Assembly (NCBI GenBank): GCA_914767715.1
Contig: OU612072.1
Location: 2,912,001 to 2,976,000, forward strand
Length of the DNA stretch: 64,000 nt
DNA from: Membranipora membranacea
Taxonomy: Eukaryota; Bryozoa; Gymnolaemata; Cheilostomatida; Membraniporidae
Direction: 5' to 3'
Part shown: piece after piece, positions 37,487 through 50,989 of the stretch
Numbering within the stretch: position 1 is the first letter of the stretch
How the letters are laid out: the number at the start of each line of letters is the position of its first letter
Translations under genes and position numbers: made by a program
Notes under the pieces: model-generated
Databases searched by the model: none
Told to the model about the DNA's origin: nothing
What the model saw: only the letters and a program-made list of their open reading frames with translations

Positions 37487-40400
37487 TCAAAGCTTTGGTT
37501 TATCTACAAATCTCAAGGATCTGGTAGCTGTTTTCTCGAGCTCAAATACCAGAAACTGAAAAAGCGAAAATATAACACCGAGATAATACTAAGATGAAAT
37601 TACATGGCATTTCATCATCATTCAAACTTTCCAACTCATCATGGAAGAGAAATATTCTTAATTTGAGCGTACAGCCAAATACATAACATACGCACAATAT
37701 GGTTGCAACTGGTATGATAAATGAGATGATTGCACAAACCTGTGCCGCCTGGGAAATCACTTTTGGATTACCACAAGATTAGGCAGGGAACAAAATCATG
37801 TGCATTGGTAGTGCATGTGATTATTCCGAACACCTCAGGTAAGTTATTCCGAACACCTCAGGTAAGTTATTTTTGATTAAGTATTTGAAAGGTTATGTAC
37901 GGTAGGAAGGTGGGAAATGTTTTCCCTGCTTTGGTGTTTGGGGATATATTTGTGTCAACAAATCTTTAACAACCCCAAGTAGCCTACCAAAAAGGAAACC
38001 AAGGCCCGTTAGTTATCAGTAATGGCAATCAATTTTTAATAGGCCTTAATATACCTCTGCCAAATAACCAGGAACAACGTGCTAATGTCATCAAAACTCC
38101 TCTTCACTAATCCATGGTAGTCCTAAATTGCTGGCCTAGAGTTCTTTGCATGCTCATGTCTCCATCTCAGCATTTTGTTGTATTCCTCTAAGCCTGAATA
38201 TGAACATACATAAGTCAAGGTCTAGACCGGGTTTTCTCCCGGTCCCGATTGGGAGCGAACTCGGTCTAGGCTTTGACTTATGTATATTCACGTTCAGCCT
38301 TAGAGGAATACAGGGGAGCAACTGGAAAGCAGGTAATTGGATTAAACTTGAACTAGTCAAGGCCCTACTTACCTCATTGTCTCCTTGTTTGAGCCATGGT
38401 CCCGGTAAGTATAATGTTTTAGTTGGTCCAGCTCCAGGCCAGTACCTGCCCAGGTTACGACCGTTTATAAGTACTATACCTTTACCCCAATCCTGTGTGA
38501 AGACAAAAAAACAACTGCAAGTACTTTGATAGTACACCTTGGGCCGACATACATACAAAATTATCAGAATGCCCACATGAGAATTTTGTGGCGACAACAA
38601 ACTTTTAATCTAAAAATATGCAAATAATTTATAAGCAATACATTTTTCCTGGTTTAAGCTGGCACATTGGCCTTCATTCAAAGTAGCAAATAAATATAAT
38701 AAGCTAGATTAAGTGCTCAAACTTTGTCTTGGTCACTGATATTGACATGTCATTACTATATTACTATACTATTACTATATTTACCAGCGACCAAGACAAG
38801 CTTTGAGCAATGAAACTAGAGACAGGCCTAAGCAGGTGAGACAAGGAAGTGTTAGACTGGACACATGAACAGTAGATCTTATTTCCTTGTTGATAATGTA
38901 CACAATACATAATAATGATAATTGTGAAGCCGTGTTATCATTCACTACTGTACAAGGAAGTCTGAGATTTGACGGCAGGGTACACACTACATAATCCCCT
39001 ACCTTGTCCTCAGTAAAGGGGTGCTGAATTGTTCAGCTTATATATAGATATAACAGCACAGTCGGAAGGAGGACTGATGATTGATGAATGCGGTTTGGAT
39101 TTGGGTCCTGACTGACAATTATGCAAAGTATTAATAGTCAATATTGGGGTGGTTAGTTTTTAGTTAGATGCAGAGAGGTACAGTCTGTCAGGAGCATTTC
39201 CAGATGCAATTGTTACCTAATCTGTGCAGATTTAAGACTGATCGCATTTTTTTGCTCATTTTGATTGAAACACACTGCGAACAACTACCTCATATTTGTG
39301 TGGTAAACTAATCAAATTTGGGCCTCACTCCTAACTTACACTCATATCGATAAAGGTGTCACTGGGGTTCCTCACATTTAGGTGCCCTCTCAGTAATATG
39401 GGGCTTGTACCCACACCCTCACCAGTGCTGAACTCCTGTGAGCTGAGTCTAAAACAGAAATTATGGCACAGTTATGTTAATTAGTGCTTGCGGGAGTTGA
39501 TCCTACAACGATTCAAAAGATATGCGTGTGACAGCTGTGTCAGTGTCAGATTCCAAAAACCCTGATATCCGACGCTACAATTTCTTTTAATGCCCTGCGC
39601 TCCCATTAACACTATTCGAGAAGAGCGCTACCATTACATCGTGATGAAATCTCAAACTTCAACACCAAGCATTTTACGTGGTTGATAATTTACTGTTTCA
39701 CGATGTGAGTCAAATTTTATCAAAAATGGTGGGTGGATTATAGTGGGAAGAGGCATTACTGGGATTTACCACAGACATATTATTAGGTCTATGGGATTTA
39801 CAAACAGCTGGTATGTTTAGGTAAACCCATTTTAAAAGACTGCTCAAAATACTCAGTCCATATAGTAGTGTCACTATTATGACAAAAGTCACAGAGAACT
39901 AGCTACAAACCTAATGCTCTTTACTAGATTAGGTGATGACTCATCATAAAAAGTTCAAACTTCCAGGAGTACCAAACAAATACTTCAATGGAATACATCG
40001 TTCAGTATGAGAGGTGATAAAAAATTTGCATGGTGAAGAAGTCATCATATTGGTGTTGTTATGGACAGGATGATGAAGGCAACTTGATAATTATGACCAG
40101 TTGACATAATTACTCATCGTATCAAAAGTGGGAGAACTAATCCTAACATGACAAAGTTATTTCCAGTGTCATAATTCTTCCATATACTGAATCACAATCG
40201 GTTTTGCACTAGTGATATCACAACACAAACATAAGTCATAAATAAAAGTCATACAAATTTGCCCACATATATGTGCGTGCTACTTAATGTGTGCAAGGAG
40301 AGTTACTCATTCATGTGTACAACACAACCTAATACAGTTTGGCCAAGTCTTAGAGTTGCTCTCCTACTGGACAGCCGCCAGCAGAAGCTCACTGAGGGAG

Positions 40401-43400
40401 ACAATTACTAAAGCAGGTGAATTGATAATGATGCATCTACTCATCTGAGTACCTGGGGAGACAGGTATTAAAACAAACATATACTCTAGTTACGACTGTG
40501 TCTCCATAGTGATTCATAACAGGCATCGGCTATGGTTGAATTATTCAAAATATGAGACTATAGCAATTACTGGTTATCAACGTACTTTGATAAGAAATCG
40601 GAGCTGAAGTCGAGACAATGAGCTGTCCAATCTTCGAGGCTCTCTCCGTTCAAAGTCACCTTGTTATTTAGACCTGTTCAGGATAAACCAATATAACACA
40701 GATGAAGCGCAGCTTGGCATCAACATGTATCAGGAAGGGACCAACTATAATAATGGTGTTGTCCAGGCCATTGTCTGCAGTATAGTGGTTACAACTACAT
40801 CCCATCTCAAGCATCAGCGCTTCTGGTGCCAGCCTTTTCACCATTTTTTTTACAGTTGACACACCTGGGTAGTTAATCTTTCAATCAAGCAATCAATTCA
40901 TGAAGTGAAGAGCCCATAATGAAGAAAAATTGTTTTACTTATGGAGCCAACTGGCGGGACAAACCTTTATGTTGAGCGTTGAGCACCAGTTTATTTATTG
41001 GTTGGTAGTTTGTTCTTCCCATGTTCTCTACTAGTAAGGTCAGCTGACCACCAGCTTCCTGACAAATAAAAGAGTGTTATGGATGGGTATTCAAAATGGC
41101 TTATTTCAAATGAACATATAAAATACTTCGAAATTTGTGCTTTGAAGTATAAGTTGTCCCACCACTGAATTGTGAGCAGACGACTCCAGTGATTAATAAG
41201 AGGACTGACAATATAACATGTAGGACTCAGCTTAGCAGAACAATACGTTCTTTGCAGCTGGCTTGCCAAAAAAGCATTCGCCTAAAACGTGGTTCCTTAT
41301 TGTTTTGATTTCGCAATATCACATAATATTTCAGGATCAACAAAACAACATAATAATTACAGTGATGGTGCAAAATATTATTGGTAACTTTTCCAACACC
41401 ACATCTACCTACTGTTTCGAACTTGAAGTCCGGGGTATTGCAGTCAAACGTAGTAACAACCGATCCATTTAGCATTACTATTGTTCTGTCTCTAACTTGT
41501 CCGTGTGTTTGCACCTCTCCGCCTGACTTAACCGCCTTACTGTACAAAGTCCAGCCGTACGACTGACCAGTGCTCTCAGACCACGGCTGATTCTCCATTG
41601 ACATGGCCTGACCTTTAACCTCTGACTTCAAGGTCAGAGCGGACATGTCAGATAGGGCCAGATGTTCTGCCATCTTAATCTCATCTGAGAAAAAACAGGA
41701 TGATAAATGTCTTATAGCTTCACAAGATATGTCTTAGTACTTGCGGAGTTCCGCCAGTGACATCAAAAGATAACCCATATTAAAGCACCCTAAAAAAAGT
41801 TTTTAAAAATATACAGTAATGATGCTTTTCTGGGATCAATGCAAACTGAAGGTGGTTTGTTTACCTGCCACTCCCACTTCCCTGTGTTTGGCTGCAAGTA
41901 GGTAGTCATTGTGAATAACATATACTTTTAGAGTAAGAGCTTTCGTAGTTGATGTAGCAAGACTTCCCGCAATTCACATATCAATTAATCACAGCATGTG
42001 TTGGTAGTATCCACATACCATAAGTTACTATGAATGGAAGCTCTTCTTTATTCTCGGGACACTCGGACAGATACACCACCTCATGTGTATACTTAGATAA
42101 TAACTCCTTAGTTTTATCATACTTTAATGTCATTACACCCTCCTCACTCAATGGGGCATCATAATCTACAACAAGATGTTAAAATAAGTCAGATCAATGT
42201 TATCATAATATCCACCAATATATATATTTGCCGCATGTTTGCTTCAGCACAATGAGATCCGTGCATTTCAGGGTTCATCAATGCCAGCTACAGAACGTTT
42301 ATATAGCAGAAGAGTTGGCCTTAAAATGGTGTCAGGCTAGCTCAGCTGAAGAAAGTCAGGGTTTCTCTTCCATAACAGCATGCATGATACATAGATTATT
42401 TATCAGCCGTAGTTTTTGTGACAATCCTCCCTGAAGTAACCAAGAGGGCCAAAATATAGGCACATATATACTGCTTGCTCCTACGGTTCTACATTAACTT
42501 TTGCGGCAAACCTATGATTTTATAAAGACAATGAAATAAAAGATTACAAACTATAAGAAAAAAGTGAAACAAGGCCTGAGATCTCCAGACCGATTAAAAA
42601 GACTTATATTTACATTTGCAGAAGCATCGCCACATGCATGACACATAAATGATTTCCCTATCTCAAAAGATTGTTGCGATAATCTTTGGTTTCCTCAGGG
42701 GTAAATAGTTGCAGCTAGAGGATTCAGATGCATAACATGATCACTGCGATATTAGTTTTAAACAGAAGAACATACCATAGCTGGTAACATCAGCTTTGTA
42801 ATCTTGACCATTCTTGAGCTGATCATTCTCAGTTTGTTCGTTGGCTCCGTTCATAAAGCCGAAGTTAGTCCCTCCATGGAACATATAAAAGTTTACACTG
42901 CCGTACTCCTCCAGTATGTATGTTAGGGCTTCTGTGTACTCTGGAGAAAAGAAATAACAGCTTATCAAAACTCAGCCAGATAAACGTGACTCTGTTCAAT
43001 TAGAAAAGTCGACGCAGGACTTGTCTCCCTATTTTCAGGGACAAGACAACTCCTTGATGGCAACTGTATTTTCATTCTGCAAAATTAATGAGCACATAGA
43101 ACAACATCCCAACTACACCCCACCAACTGATCAGCGACGGTTATTGATACCATTTTAATTTATTTGCTGTGCAGGCTTATTTGTCCTTATGGAAAAAAAC
43201 TGATGATATAATGTCTCATCAAGATTATTATATGCATGGAGAATGGAATTCTCCCTGTTTTATGTTAGTGATATTTCCCTATGCTTTCTTATAAATCACT
43301 GATCTTTATCATCCACCAAGGTCACCAAGGTCAAATAACAAACAAGTAGTAGCATGAAACTAATTAGTCTGTACAAAAATTACATCCATCAAAGTGTGAG

Positions 43401-46400
43401 GTGTATTCCAATAAATTCTCATGCAAGGACCATGGATGGCTAAAGTATCAAAACTTGACATCAAAGTTGATAAACAATGTATAACTAAGCAGGTAACCTA
43501 CCTCTCTATACTCTTCGCCTCATAACATACAACTCAAGATTCTGCTTGTTTTGACTCAATCATCAAAATTTGGTCAGTGCAGTTTTAACTCACAACCACA
43601 CATTCGTATTATATTGACAATATAAAAACACCACCACACTCACCGACTAGTGGCCACACCTGATGAGGATTTTCTCCCCAGTGATCGAACCAGCCAGTCC
43701 AGAACTCCATACACATCCTGGGCATACCGGGCTGCTTCTCTCTCAGCATCTCTAACATCTCCTTACCAAGCTTTATATCCTGGAAATTAGCCGTCATTAG
43801 AGCTAAAATATGGGAGATCAGAATAGGACCACACAAGTCATGCTAACTCCTATGTAATCACCTATATACATATTTGACACACACTATTTCAAAAGAGCAA
43901 CACATTTTACAATAAATGAAGCAGTAGAGTTTCTTTCTTGACACACAAACAACAAACATGCAAGACTGCCTGGGTCGTAGTTCAAACTTAGCTGTATTAA
44001 TTTTTGGCATCCATCAGAGCTGTACCTCACTTGAAGCACTCAAACACTTATCTCTTTATATTCTTACCTCCATCGACAGCCCCGTTATGAAGTCCCTGCT
44101 CATTATCTGATGTGAAAAGTAACTCTGTGGCTCCGTTCTCTACCATTATCTGAAGAGTATAACAAGGCGATAATCTGTTACACTAAATAAGACATGGAAG
44201 GGCAACTTCCAAGTTATCGTAGTATGTGCTTAGTGCTCTGACAGCATAGAGTCTGAAAAGTTTTTGGACTTTCTGCTGACAGCGGCGATACTCTTTCCCA
44301 CAAAATACATACATATCTGCAAAGGAATCATTACATGTGCTCCTTGCTGGGCTGCTTTCCATATGCAGGGCTTGTGATTGTGTCTTCTTACAAATTCATC
44401 GGTTGTTTTTCTAAACTGCCTCGATATTGACTGATGATGTTTAATGCATAATGAGTAAAACCAGTCGTCAAAACATCAGCAGATACCACACACCTGTAAC
44501 CACCACCTGTTAATGGGTGTCACTATCGGCAGATTGAGGCAATGGTGACTTATTGTATTTTAAATGGAGACACAATATGATAAATGAATAAGACTCTATA
44601 AACCTAAGTCCCCTGTGGGGATACACTGACTTACATCTTTGAGCTGGTTGAGATAATCTGTTTCTGTTCCAAAACTTCCATACTCATTCTCAATTTGATA
44701 CGCTATGATTGGTCCTCCTCCCTGACTATACTATAAAATAATGAGAATATGCCTGATTAGAAGGTGGTGTAGGTTCTTGGTTTCAAATCGGGCCAATCTT
44801 CCATTAGGCCACAGTGTTGGGGTTGGGGCTATCATTGTAGTCGTTCCCTAAAGGCACCAACTATCTCACAGTATTGACTTCAGGTTCTCAGGGGTGCAAT
44901 GTTGGAAACGCCCTCGCTTGCAATTATTATGGCTATATGTGTTTTAATTTGAGTGACGCCACACCGTAAGTGATATATAACGGTGTGCTTAGAAGAACCC
45001 TCCGGATTAACCAGATGTATATGGAATTATCCTCCGTGCTTGACCCGAAGGTGCAAGACTGTTTGCGAGTAATAATATTCTTCTAACTGTTTACATTTCA
45101 TTAGTAGAGGCCCAATACACTCATGACCTGGTTGAGGGTACTGATATACATGTAACAATATTAGTGTTTCGATGGGAGACAGAGCTTCTTGCACTCATTG
45201 GTAATTGTTGTGTATACAACATACAATATCCATCCTAGAAATTTGACATCTGCATTTTTACAGTGTCCAGTAATAGATAGCATAAATAAACACACATGGC
45301 CATGTTTAACTATCAGATAGCTCAGAGAGTAGAATGAAATGAAAAGGCACCGAGTGGGGAAATCAGAGAGGACCATAAAATAATAAACCCTAGCTGTCAT
45401 CGGATGAACCCTAGCTGTCACCGGATGGTATTATTTACCTGAAGGTCTGTGAAATGGGAGAACAGGTGCTTGAAGTATGATTTGACAGCTAGCATGTACG
45501 GTCCGTATGTGGATCTCACTCTCATCTCATCATCTCTTAGTAACCAACTATAAGTAATCACAACAATGTAGTTAGCCTGGGGTCTTTATCAGGTGGTTTG
45601 GGGTGCTTTAACACCCCCTTCTCAATCATGTCACCTTCACTCACATTTTTTGTAGGTGATGGTGATATGATAAACCTGAGACACAACTTGCTTCATTATT
45701 TATATTGGCAATGAGGTTTAATTGTTGAGGATAAAACAAATACATTCACTGATTCTAGACTTTATCAACTGCTGAACGGCAAACCACCTATACGACTTGT
45801 GTACAGTCTATGAACTCGACCTACTGCCGAGGCAAAGTATAATCGTGATGATAAAATATTGGCATATTTTTGCAACAGCACCGAATTTACATCTAGAGTT
45901 GACCAAAGGGTCACCACAAGAAGAGGTAAGGAGCACCAGGGATACCACTTCACAGTTAATTTTACATCTTTGCATAGCCACAGGTGTCAATGAGTATCAG
46001 AATTGAAGGTCTTAGACCTGATGTCATCCAAGGAAGGTATCAATTATAGAATGACATCCCCACACAAGTGGCTATGTTATATCATATCTAAATGAAGACA
46101 TTGTGTGCGGTCAAGACAGCTATGCTTCAATTTCATTTATTTGGTTATGAATACAAGTTCTGATAATGTGTGTTGATGTAAATTTCCAATTTCACTTTCT
46201 TGTATAATCATTTGCTGATATCGCAGGCAATCCCTATGCAAACGACTCTGTATATAATTTCTCCAAACAGCCTGGGCCCAAAACTCCCACATCCAATATG
46301 CTTCAATAGTGAAAGCCTCAAGACACAACAATATCAAGACCTAGGTACAGGACTTGAGAAGGTACTAACATCCAGTGTATCCCATTGAGTATACATTGTG

Positions 46401-48776
46401 CCTTTAAAACCATGCTAGGATATTTCAGTACAGAAAATTATGTCAATACCAAATTCATCAATTCAAATAATTGATTATTAGTCTTATTTTCTAAACCTAG
46501 AATTTTTTTTTCCTCATGACTTTGATGGCATTTGAATGTGGAGCGCATGATATGAGAAGGCAACATTTCAACCAATTAAACCCAATCTGTTGACATTCAG
46601 GTACGTTGTCTCCCTACATGGTTAGGTGTGTTGTCTTCTTACCTGGGTAAACCTCCAAAGTCCCATTCAGCACATATAAATGGACCAGGTCTTATAATAA
46701 CAAACAGTCCACATTCCTCTGCTAATTTAATATACGCTCTGAAATATACAAGAAGTTAAAAGTGAATACACGTAATCTACTGAAATGTTAAAGAAGAAAG
46801 CTGTGACATAAAAACTGATAATGTTATTAATCCGTGGATTACCACGTTGGCATGGATTTCTAATGCATAACAACTGAAACAAATCTAAATGAGATCAGAC
46901 AGTGAGGTGTCAATCACAATTAGTAGAGTTATTTACCTCAGATCCAGCATCTCAGTAAAGTTGTATGCACCAGGCCTCGGTTCGTGAGCGTTCCATGGTA
47001 CATAGCTACAAGTACAGAGTATGGTTTAATAAAAAATCAGGCTTCGCACGGATATAATGTATGTCATATCTAAATCTGACGTTTGAGTATTGAGTCGCCG
47101 GGCGGAGGGCAAAGTCTGGGGGCTCAGACTAAGTATTGAGTTGTGTCTTTTTCATAAATGTCATTCAACTATACTGTCATGCTCGTTTGTACCTTACTCA
47201 AGCGCTTAAGAATTATGTCATTATTTTTGCCTGATAGTCGGCACTTTAGGTACGTGAGTATACAGTTGTAGCCAATTGATTGTGACAGACAGAACCTTAG
47301 AGGAGTAGAGTATTTGCAGGAGAGAATTTTTGCTATATCACACGTGCTTGAAATAGCTTGCTAAGATTTACTTACACTCTTTACTTTGTGTAGACTTTCA
47401 CCTCTGCTAACAGAAAGTCTAGCTAACATTAAGTGACACCCTAACTAGCTACACAAACCTCGCGCCAACATTAATTGACTCCGTAAATGGCTATACAAAA
47501 CTCTAGCTAACATTTAGTGACCTCGTGACTAGCTACAGAAAACTCTAGCTAACATTCACTCCTCTGTTAGTGACAGATGTGACAATGAGTATAGATGTAG
47601 TACACTTACGTTTCCAGTACATTACAGCCACTGGCTCTCAGTTTTATAAGTCTATCTCTCCAGTATTGTCGAGGAATCCTGAAGTAGTGCATGGCTCCGC
47701 TGAAGAGCCGAGTCTTCTTACCGTCGATCCAGAACCAGTCATCCCGGGCCTCCAGTCGGTGCTGATCTCCTCGTGACGACATCACTGCAGGCGATGATAT
47801 TCCTGCAAACATGAAAACGTCAAAATCATGAGCTTATAACCTTCTTTAACCTATGAGCAGGAACAAGGCATGATTTAGTGAGAGTGAGAGAATGAATGGA
47901 AAATTCTCTATAGCTCACTGACATTTACAACTAGCCAACTTCGTTAAAAAATCAAATCCATAGATCTAGACTTATATAATCTCTATGCATGTAGCTCAAT
48001 AGCGCACACTACAAACACTACAAACACTACAAACACTACAAACACTACAAACACTACAAACACCAATATTTATGATCTTTGCAAACACAGTGCAAGTTGC
48101 TGCTCTACACATCAGATAGTGTCGGTTCAATGCTAAAATTACCTGTGAACACAAGTCAATGCTAATCAGTACTATGCCCAGTGCACTCCATTTACAAGCA
48201 TTAACAATTGATGACTGATTCTAGGTACGCTCGAGTTTGCATAGTGTCAATTCAAAGCCTTATTTATAATCATTATGATGTCCTATCATTGGCTTTTGAT
48301 ATAATAACAAATTGATTTCCAATAAGGATTCTAGTGCAAAACATGCATCATGAGAGCACAACACTCAATGTAATCGCCAGTAATGATGTGAATTGGCAAC
48401 AGGGACCCTCCCTGTTGGCAAGACATGCTCGTTGTCATTGCGTTATGTGGTTAGAAACAAAAACCTTCAGTGATGTGAAGTGAGAGGTAAAAAAGGCATA
48501 CTGAGAACAAGAAGGTACTTCAACTAGGCTAAGCAAAATATGCAGGACTTATCTAGTTTTTCAATGCATTGTTTCAAGACAATGGTTCCTAACCGACTAT
48601 TACAATTACAATATTTTAATTTATTAATCAACGTTGCCAGTAAACAAGTAAGTAAAAGAGTAAGATGGCCAAATTGATAACAAACCTGGTTTAGACATGA
48701 GATACCAATATACAATCATCCATGTGAGGAACAAGCCAGCTATGAGAGGCATCCATTTCTTTGTTGCTATACTCAT
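37487..48776 (-). CDS. GLB1L: Beta-galactosidase-like protein (glycoside hydrolase family 35), 16 exons
   Basis: Hydrolyses terminal beta-galactosides if active. Exons are 48686-48776, 47610-47802, 46937-47005, 46643-46738, 45439-45547, 44635-44730, 44068-44149, 43644-43802, 42776-42940, 42019-42165, 41413-41684, 40965-41058, 40586-40673, 39340-39448, 38373-38492 and 37487-37555. They total 1959 bases, 652 aa, with every phase closed. GH35 landmarks are in order: [46 protein letters not shown], the proton donor Glu202 in IENEYGS, the nucleophile Glu278 in [28 protein letters not shown] and [10 protein letters not shown] near the C-terminus. Motif wording is closest to vertebrate GLB1L2/L3. 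The N-terminus is Lys-rich and then hydrophobic (about 10-28), so either a signal anchor or an uncleaved signal peptide. For exon 11 the donor GTAGGT at 41412 was chosen because it keeps the frame. Confidence 0.94.
37821..37866. repeat. 23-bp tandem duplication
   Basis: Two exact copies of a 23-mer starting ttattccgaacacctc, in the last intron of the beta-galactosidase-like gene. Confidence 0.9.
38179..38312. mobile_element. Long hairpin foldback element in the GLB1L intron
   Basis: Left arm 38179-38228 and right arm 38262-38312 are near-perfect inverted copies of about 50 bases, running from tgtattcctctaagcctgaa to the reverse of it, with a short GC-rich loop. It directly abuts the short dispersed repeat at 38313-38347. 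Probably a non-autonomous foldback element; no TSD was resolved. Confidence 0.7.
45388..45428. repeat. Tandem duplication of about 20 bp
   Basis: Two copies of accctagctgtcaycggatg, in the GLB1L intron just 3' of exon 5. Confidence 0.7.
47419..47562. repeat. Degenerate tandem repeat of about 45-50 bp
   Basis: Three to four diverged units, each with ctagctaacattnagtgac followed by a ctagctacanaaa-like part, in the GLB1L intron between exons 2 and 3. Confidence 0.6.
48007..48060. repeat. 9-bp minisatellite, six exact units
   Basis: Six perfect copies of cactacaaa in the first GLB1L intron. Confidence 0.95.
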
Positions 48777-50989
48777 GGCCGGGTGTTATACATAAAGATG
48801 ACAGTTTAACGCTCAGTCTCTTCTTCAGGATTCTAAACCTAATGGCAAACACCTGGGTAACCTGAAATAAAAAAGCATATATGACTGAAATCCCTTCCCG
48901 TGACTTTATGTACACATTGGAGTATGATCAGGTTCAGCTTAAACCTTATACTAAGGAGTTAACTCCTTGCTCATACACAGTGAGCACATTCATCGATACT
49001 TATAACTGTTGACTGTTGGTAACTTAAATAACCTCAAGAGATAGGTTGACAATAAATCATTTGAGCAAGAGCATGCTGGAGCGCAAGATATGCCTGTTTT
49101 TGTAAATATTCCTTTTATTCTGTGGCCAAAAAAGCCAATTATGTAAAGGATGATGTATACGATTATATATATATTTAGTGTGGGATGTCCATCAAAATTA
49201 AAGGCCCGATTTCCAGTTCCAATTGTGTTGGGAGTCATTCAATTTGGACAAGCTGGTTATTCATAACAATAAGTGTAGGGCTTGTCTTGAAAAAAAAAAC
49301 CCAGATTTCCTATGGAAGAGTGCTGCTCCAGAATAATTTTATCCAGTTTGTACCTTGGCAACAAAATTACAACCTTTATTATACTGACTTTCAATGTAAT
49401 GTGATATAACAGCTGCATATTATTTACTCTTGTATAAATTATATACTTATTTTAGCCTTGGTTGGTGCTTGAGGACCTAATTAATGGAAATAAATTGATG
49501 CAATTGCTGATGCCTAGTGTCCACTCAGCAATCACAGAATCCACATTGAATGGGTAGGCATCTGTTTATCAATTTATCTATAACAAACTTTAATTCCTTC
49601 TTGTTCATTTGACTAGAAGGTGGCTACAATACTGTTAGATTTATTACAATGTCAATTAATAGAGGGAGTGAAATGAGAATAAACTCGATTTAAAAATTGA
49701 CAAAATTACCATATTGAATTGAGAGCACACTTCCATTCAATATTTCTACAGTTGTATGTAATACCCCTGAGTGTTTCAACAGCGGAATATAAATAAATAT
49801 GTAATTTTATGTTGCAAAACTTCGAATCGCGAAATAGTTGATCTATATCGATTGAAGGCCTTTTGCTACTTACAAATAGAGGAGAGAATTCACCACCGTT
49901 AGAGGCAAAGTTCCAGCAAATCACCTGGTGTGATTGCCATTTAGGTCAATTTGGAGACTTTGTGCCTTCCTACCAACTGACTGGTACTAACTATGGAATT
50001 TTCCCCCTCAAATGAATGAATACAAGGAGATTTCGACTCCCAAAATGTGGAAGCTGGAACCAGCTGTTTTGTGACAAACCAGCCCATTGAGCAGATACAC
50101 TGAATCATCAAAACAGCACAAGGGACTATTAGTCTCAATGAGAAGGGAAATATTCGTATATAAAAAAACATGATATATAGTACCATGGATCTTACTACAG
50201 CTGTGACCAATCTTGACCCCAATGGCAATGAGAGCGGATTTACAAATTACAGCTTTCTCACCAATAGAGAAAAAAGAACAATAGTGCATGGTACAATTTC
50301 ATAGCCAACCACTGGAAGTCCCAGGTGTGATTTCTTTAACTCCACTTTTGTTTTTTATTTATGTGATAGGGTTATCTAAAGCCTGAGCAATAACAATTAA
50401 ATAACAGATGCCACAACCGGTTGCATGTGTTGGCAATAACTCTGATCTAAATACCTACCTGATGAGATTAAAAGATTTTCCAAACAAAGTGATGATTTAA
50501 ATCTTTTATTTACTCCAACTAAGACTCATTAGTTTCAGGGCCCATGCGACTCTTGTATTGAATGGAACCAATATTGTATTGTCTGACAAAGCAAGGTCAT
50601 TGGATAAAGTGAGATACTTTAATGTAATAGTGGATGAGCAATGGAGATTTTATGAACATTCGCGATCAGTTGTTACAGCGGCATACATAGCATGGACTCC
50701 ATGCTATGTATTGTATGTTGTTGAACTTGATGGAGCAAGCAGCAGGCAGTGCAGCAGGCAAAGGAAGAATTAGAAAGTGTCTCTTTTCATTTGCATGTTT
50801 CCTACAGTACATGTATGTTCAACCCACAAAACAATGTGTGAGCCCAGTTCTTACCTCAATTCTTACCTCAATTACTTTAGAACACTCGTAGACTACCAAT
50901 GTCAGGTATAAAGGCCGAGTGCCTCATTTGTTGGGGCATTTGTTTGATCAATGGTATTTTAAGAATTCTGGCATGTAGCCATTCCAAAG
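48777..50989. other. Intergenic between GLB1L and the LINE
   Basis: 5' flank of the beta-galactosidase-like gene. Open frames here are short, unspliced and unlike known proteins. Its far end may include the 3' tail of the minus-strand LINE, but no poly-A or target duplication was identified. Confidence 0.45.

Noticed and set aside
38146-38529. 127-codon plus-strand open frame
   Set aside because: It lies antisense to GLB1L exon 15 and across the foldback element. The opposite strand carries the clear [10 protein letters not shown] coding exon.
48007-48060. Regular short repeat that could suggest a CRISPR-like array
   Set aside because: The units are contiguous 9-mers with no spacers, inside an intron of an animal gene. 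It is a minisatellite.
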